Assembly (NCBI GenBank): GCA_022824265.1
Contig: JAJEAG010000014.1
Location: 1 to 64,000 of the forward strand
DNA: 64,000 nucleotides
Reading direction: 5' to 3'
Source: Candidatus Poribacteria bacterium
GTDB taxonomy: Bacteria; Poribacteria; WGA-4E; WGA-3G
In this document: piece by piece, positions 62,560 to 64,000 of the stretch
Numbering within the stretch: the stretch's first letter is position 1
Layout of the letters: each line of letters begins with the position of its first letter
Notes under the pieces: generated by a model
The model's database searches: none
The model's input: the letters and a program-made list of their open reading frames with translations, nothing else
Told to the model about the DNA's origin: nothing
Made by a program: the position numbers and the translations under genes

Positions 62560-64000
62560 ATGAATAACCTACCATCCAAGATATGGCAATATCAAGACCC
62601 AGATATAGAATTGAGTCTTACCTTCGCGGCTGAACTCAATATCCCATCCCTAATTGCGCGTCTTATTGTAAATCGCGGCATAAAATCCGTTGATGAGGCG
62701 AAAACTTATTTATATCCGACGTACGCTGACCTTCATTCTCCATTTAAAATGGCAGATATGGAGAAAGCAGTTGAACGCATTCAACAAGCAATAAGAATAG
62801 GTGAGAAAATATGCATTTATGGGGATTATGATGCTGACGGTACAACATCTACAGCACTATTGGTAAATGCATTTCGTCATATTGATTATCCTGTAGAATA
62901 CTACATTCCGCATCGCTATGATGAAGGTTATGGTCTCAATATGGATGCAATAAAAGAGATTGCATCCAATGGATGTACTTTGATGATCACTGTTGATTGT
63001 GGTATTACTTCCATCAATGAGGTTAAACTGGCAAATGACTTGAGTATGGATGTAATCCTTACCGATCACCATCAACCTCCAGAAACTGATCCGCCTCCTG
63101 CTTATGCTATCATTTCTCCTAAAGTTGCTGGGAATGAATATCCGTATCCTGAATTGGCAGGTGTAGGATTAGCATTCAAATTAGCACAGGGTTTGATTGA
63201 CGATAAGACATTTTTGACATCGCTGCTTGATCTCGTCGTGTTAGGTACAGTTGTAGACATTGCACCACTTACTGGTGAAAATCGAACGTTAAGCAGACTT
63301 GGTCTGGCAGAAATCAACAAAAAACAACGTATCGGCATACAGAAATTGTGTGAAGTGGCAGGTTACAATGGTAAGCCATTGATGGGACATACTTTATCAT
63401 TCGTTTTGGGACCTCGTTTAAATGCAGCTGGACGTATGGACACCGCAAAAATAGTTGTTGAACTCCTAACAACTGACTCATCTGATTTTGCAATGAAACT
63501 TGCACAGAATTTAGATGCATTTAATCAAGAACGAAAAGACATTGAGAATAAAATACAAGAAAAAGCGATAGAACTTCTCAACAAAGATGATAACTTTGAA
63601 CAAACTAAGGGATTGGTGGTAGCAAGTAGTTCTTGGGGTGAACACGCTAAAGGTATTGTTGGGATTGTTGCTTCACGTTTGAAGGAGCAGTTTTACCGTC
63701 CGGTTTTTGTGCTAACAATTGATGGTGACGAAGCATCAGGTTCGGGTAGAAGTATTGATGGAATGAATCTTGCTGATAGTTTAAACAGTTGTTCCAATCT
63801 TCTTATCAAACATGGCGGACATAAGGCTGCAGCAGGAGTCACGCTAAAGACTGAGAATCTCACTAAATTTAAGAACGCCTTCAATAAATTTGCTTGCGAA
63901 CACCTTACTGAAACTGACTTGATACCTAAACTTGACTTTGATTTTGAAACAAATTTATCATCCCTAACGTTAGAAACTTTAGAACAGTTCAAACTACTTG
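62560..64000 (+). CDS. recJ: Single-stranded-DNA exonuclease RecJ, 3' end off-window
   Basis: 480 codons are in the window and the frame is still open at the edge. It begins MNNLPSKIWQYQDPD. The DHH phosphoesterase motifs are in order: YGDYDADG (~88), TVDCGI (~148), TDHHQP (~169), and RLNAAGRMD (~290). DHHA1 signatures SGSGRS (~393) and GGHKAAAG (~419) follow. The OB-fold/C-terminal part starts near the edge. The enzyme degrades single-stranded DNA 5' to 3' in recombination and mismatch repair with Mn/Mg. The ATG lies ~80 bases after a strong promoter; no strong Shine-Dalgarno is seen (ttggata). Confidence 0.96.
   Translation, partial: MNNLPSKIWQYQDPDIELSLTFAAELNIPSLIARLIVNRGIKSVDEAKTYLYPTYADLHSPFKMADMEKAVERIQQAIRIGEKICIYGDYDADGTTSTALLVNAFRHIDYPVEYYIPHRYDEGYGLNMDAIKEIASNGCTLMITVDCGITSINEVKLANDLSMDVILTDHHQPPETDPPPAYAIISPKVAGNEYPYPELAGVGLAFKLAQGLIDDKTFLTSLLDLVVLGTVVDIAPLTGENRTLSRLGLAEINKKQRIGIQKLCEVAGYNGKPLMGHTLSFVLGPRLNAAGRMDTAKIVVELLTTDSSDFAMKLAQNLDAFNQERKDIENKIQEKAIELLNKDDNFEQTKGLVVASSSWGEHAKGIVGIVASRLKEQFYRPVFVLTIDGDEASGSGRSIDGMNLADSLNSCSNLLIKHGGHKAAAGVTLKTENLTKFKNAFNKFACEHLTETDLIPKLDFDFETNLSSLTLETLEQFKLL

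Noticed and set aside
1-64000. CRISPR array, rRNA or tRNA genes
   Set aside because: No regularly spaced repeat set was found and no cloverleaf-like or rRNA-like stretch was recognised in any intergenic gap by eye; a covariance search would be needed to exclude a missed tRNA.

Overview
The window is about 64 kb of AT-leaning (roughly 40% GC by eye), densely packed bacterial chromosome. It carries many secreted tetratricopeptide (TPR), WD40, C-type lectin-like, FG-GAP/ASPIC and LamG proteins, a SUMF1-type protein, Gfo/Idh/MocA dehydrogenases, TIM-barrel sugar isomerases, a DUF4861 lipoprotein and short palindromic intergenic repeats. From memory this mix resembles Candidatus Poribacteria or a neighbouring sponge/marine lineage. 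No rRNA or marker tree is available here, so that placement is an inference. Sec/lipoprotein signals, a heptosyltransferase-like GT9 enzyme and a class A penicillin-binding protein suggest a diderm cell wall.

Layout. 1-2027: right end of an IS200/IS605 element with an omega-RNA-like tail, joined to a 5'-truncated Rpn-type nuclease gene, then pyrB with a fused PyrI-like zinc module. 2065-5395: two paralogous secreted lectin-like proteins separated by a gene-less 530-bp IS200/IS605-type island. 5396-6450: a small DUF2280-like gene and repeat-rich DNA. 6451-17301: housekeeping and metabolism (argS, class III aminotransferase, MTA phosphorylase, MBL hydrolase, TPR lipoprotein, beta-hydroxyacid dehydrogenase, RmlA-like enzyme, GT2, class V aminotransferase). 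17345-21348: DUF4861 lipoprotein, orphan TPP half-enzyme, aldo/keto reductase and a secreted protein with a strong terminator. 21349-22222: repeat island. 22223-25971: minus-strand operon TPR - SUMF1-like - ASPIC/FG-GAP. 26146-30574: FAH-family hydrolase, SDR, and a membrane multiheme cytochrome fused to TPRs. 31038-33749: His-rich membrane protein, a frameshifted small gene and two TIM-barrel isomerases.

33818-38659 (minus): an M16 peptidase pair (catalytic plus non-catalytic) with an isochorismatase-fold hydrolase, and a rubredoxin-like protein. 38779-47906 (minus): uvrB, a 14-repeat WD40 protein, a protein made of two tandem copies of one domain, and a roughly 1,500-residue TPR/LamG protein, nearly abutting or overlapping. 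48375-54469 (minus): PBP1, redoxin, HAD hydrolase, GT9 and PHP-domain protein. 55330-58259 (plus): a TPP enzyme and a PPi-type phosphofructokinase. 58316-62341 (minus): two Gfo/Idh/MocA dehydrogenases around a lipoprotein with an HExxH motif and a gene that reads through an in-frame UGA. The last is a probable PrdB/GrdB-like selenoprotein. The window ends inside recJ.

The strongest discoveries are the UGA-containing selenoprotein gene (60566-61309) with a candidate SECIS, the two IS200/IS605 relics with omega-RNA-like ends, a 184-bp inverted-end repeat present twice, the zinc-tailed PyrB, and an ArgRS whose HIGH motif is replaced. Several gene starts were moved downstream using ribosome binding sites; at 13160 the longest-ORF start lies inside a promoter -35 box.
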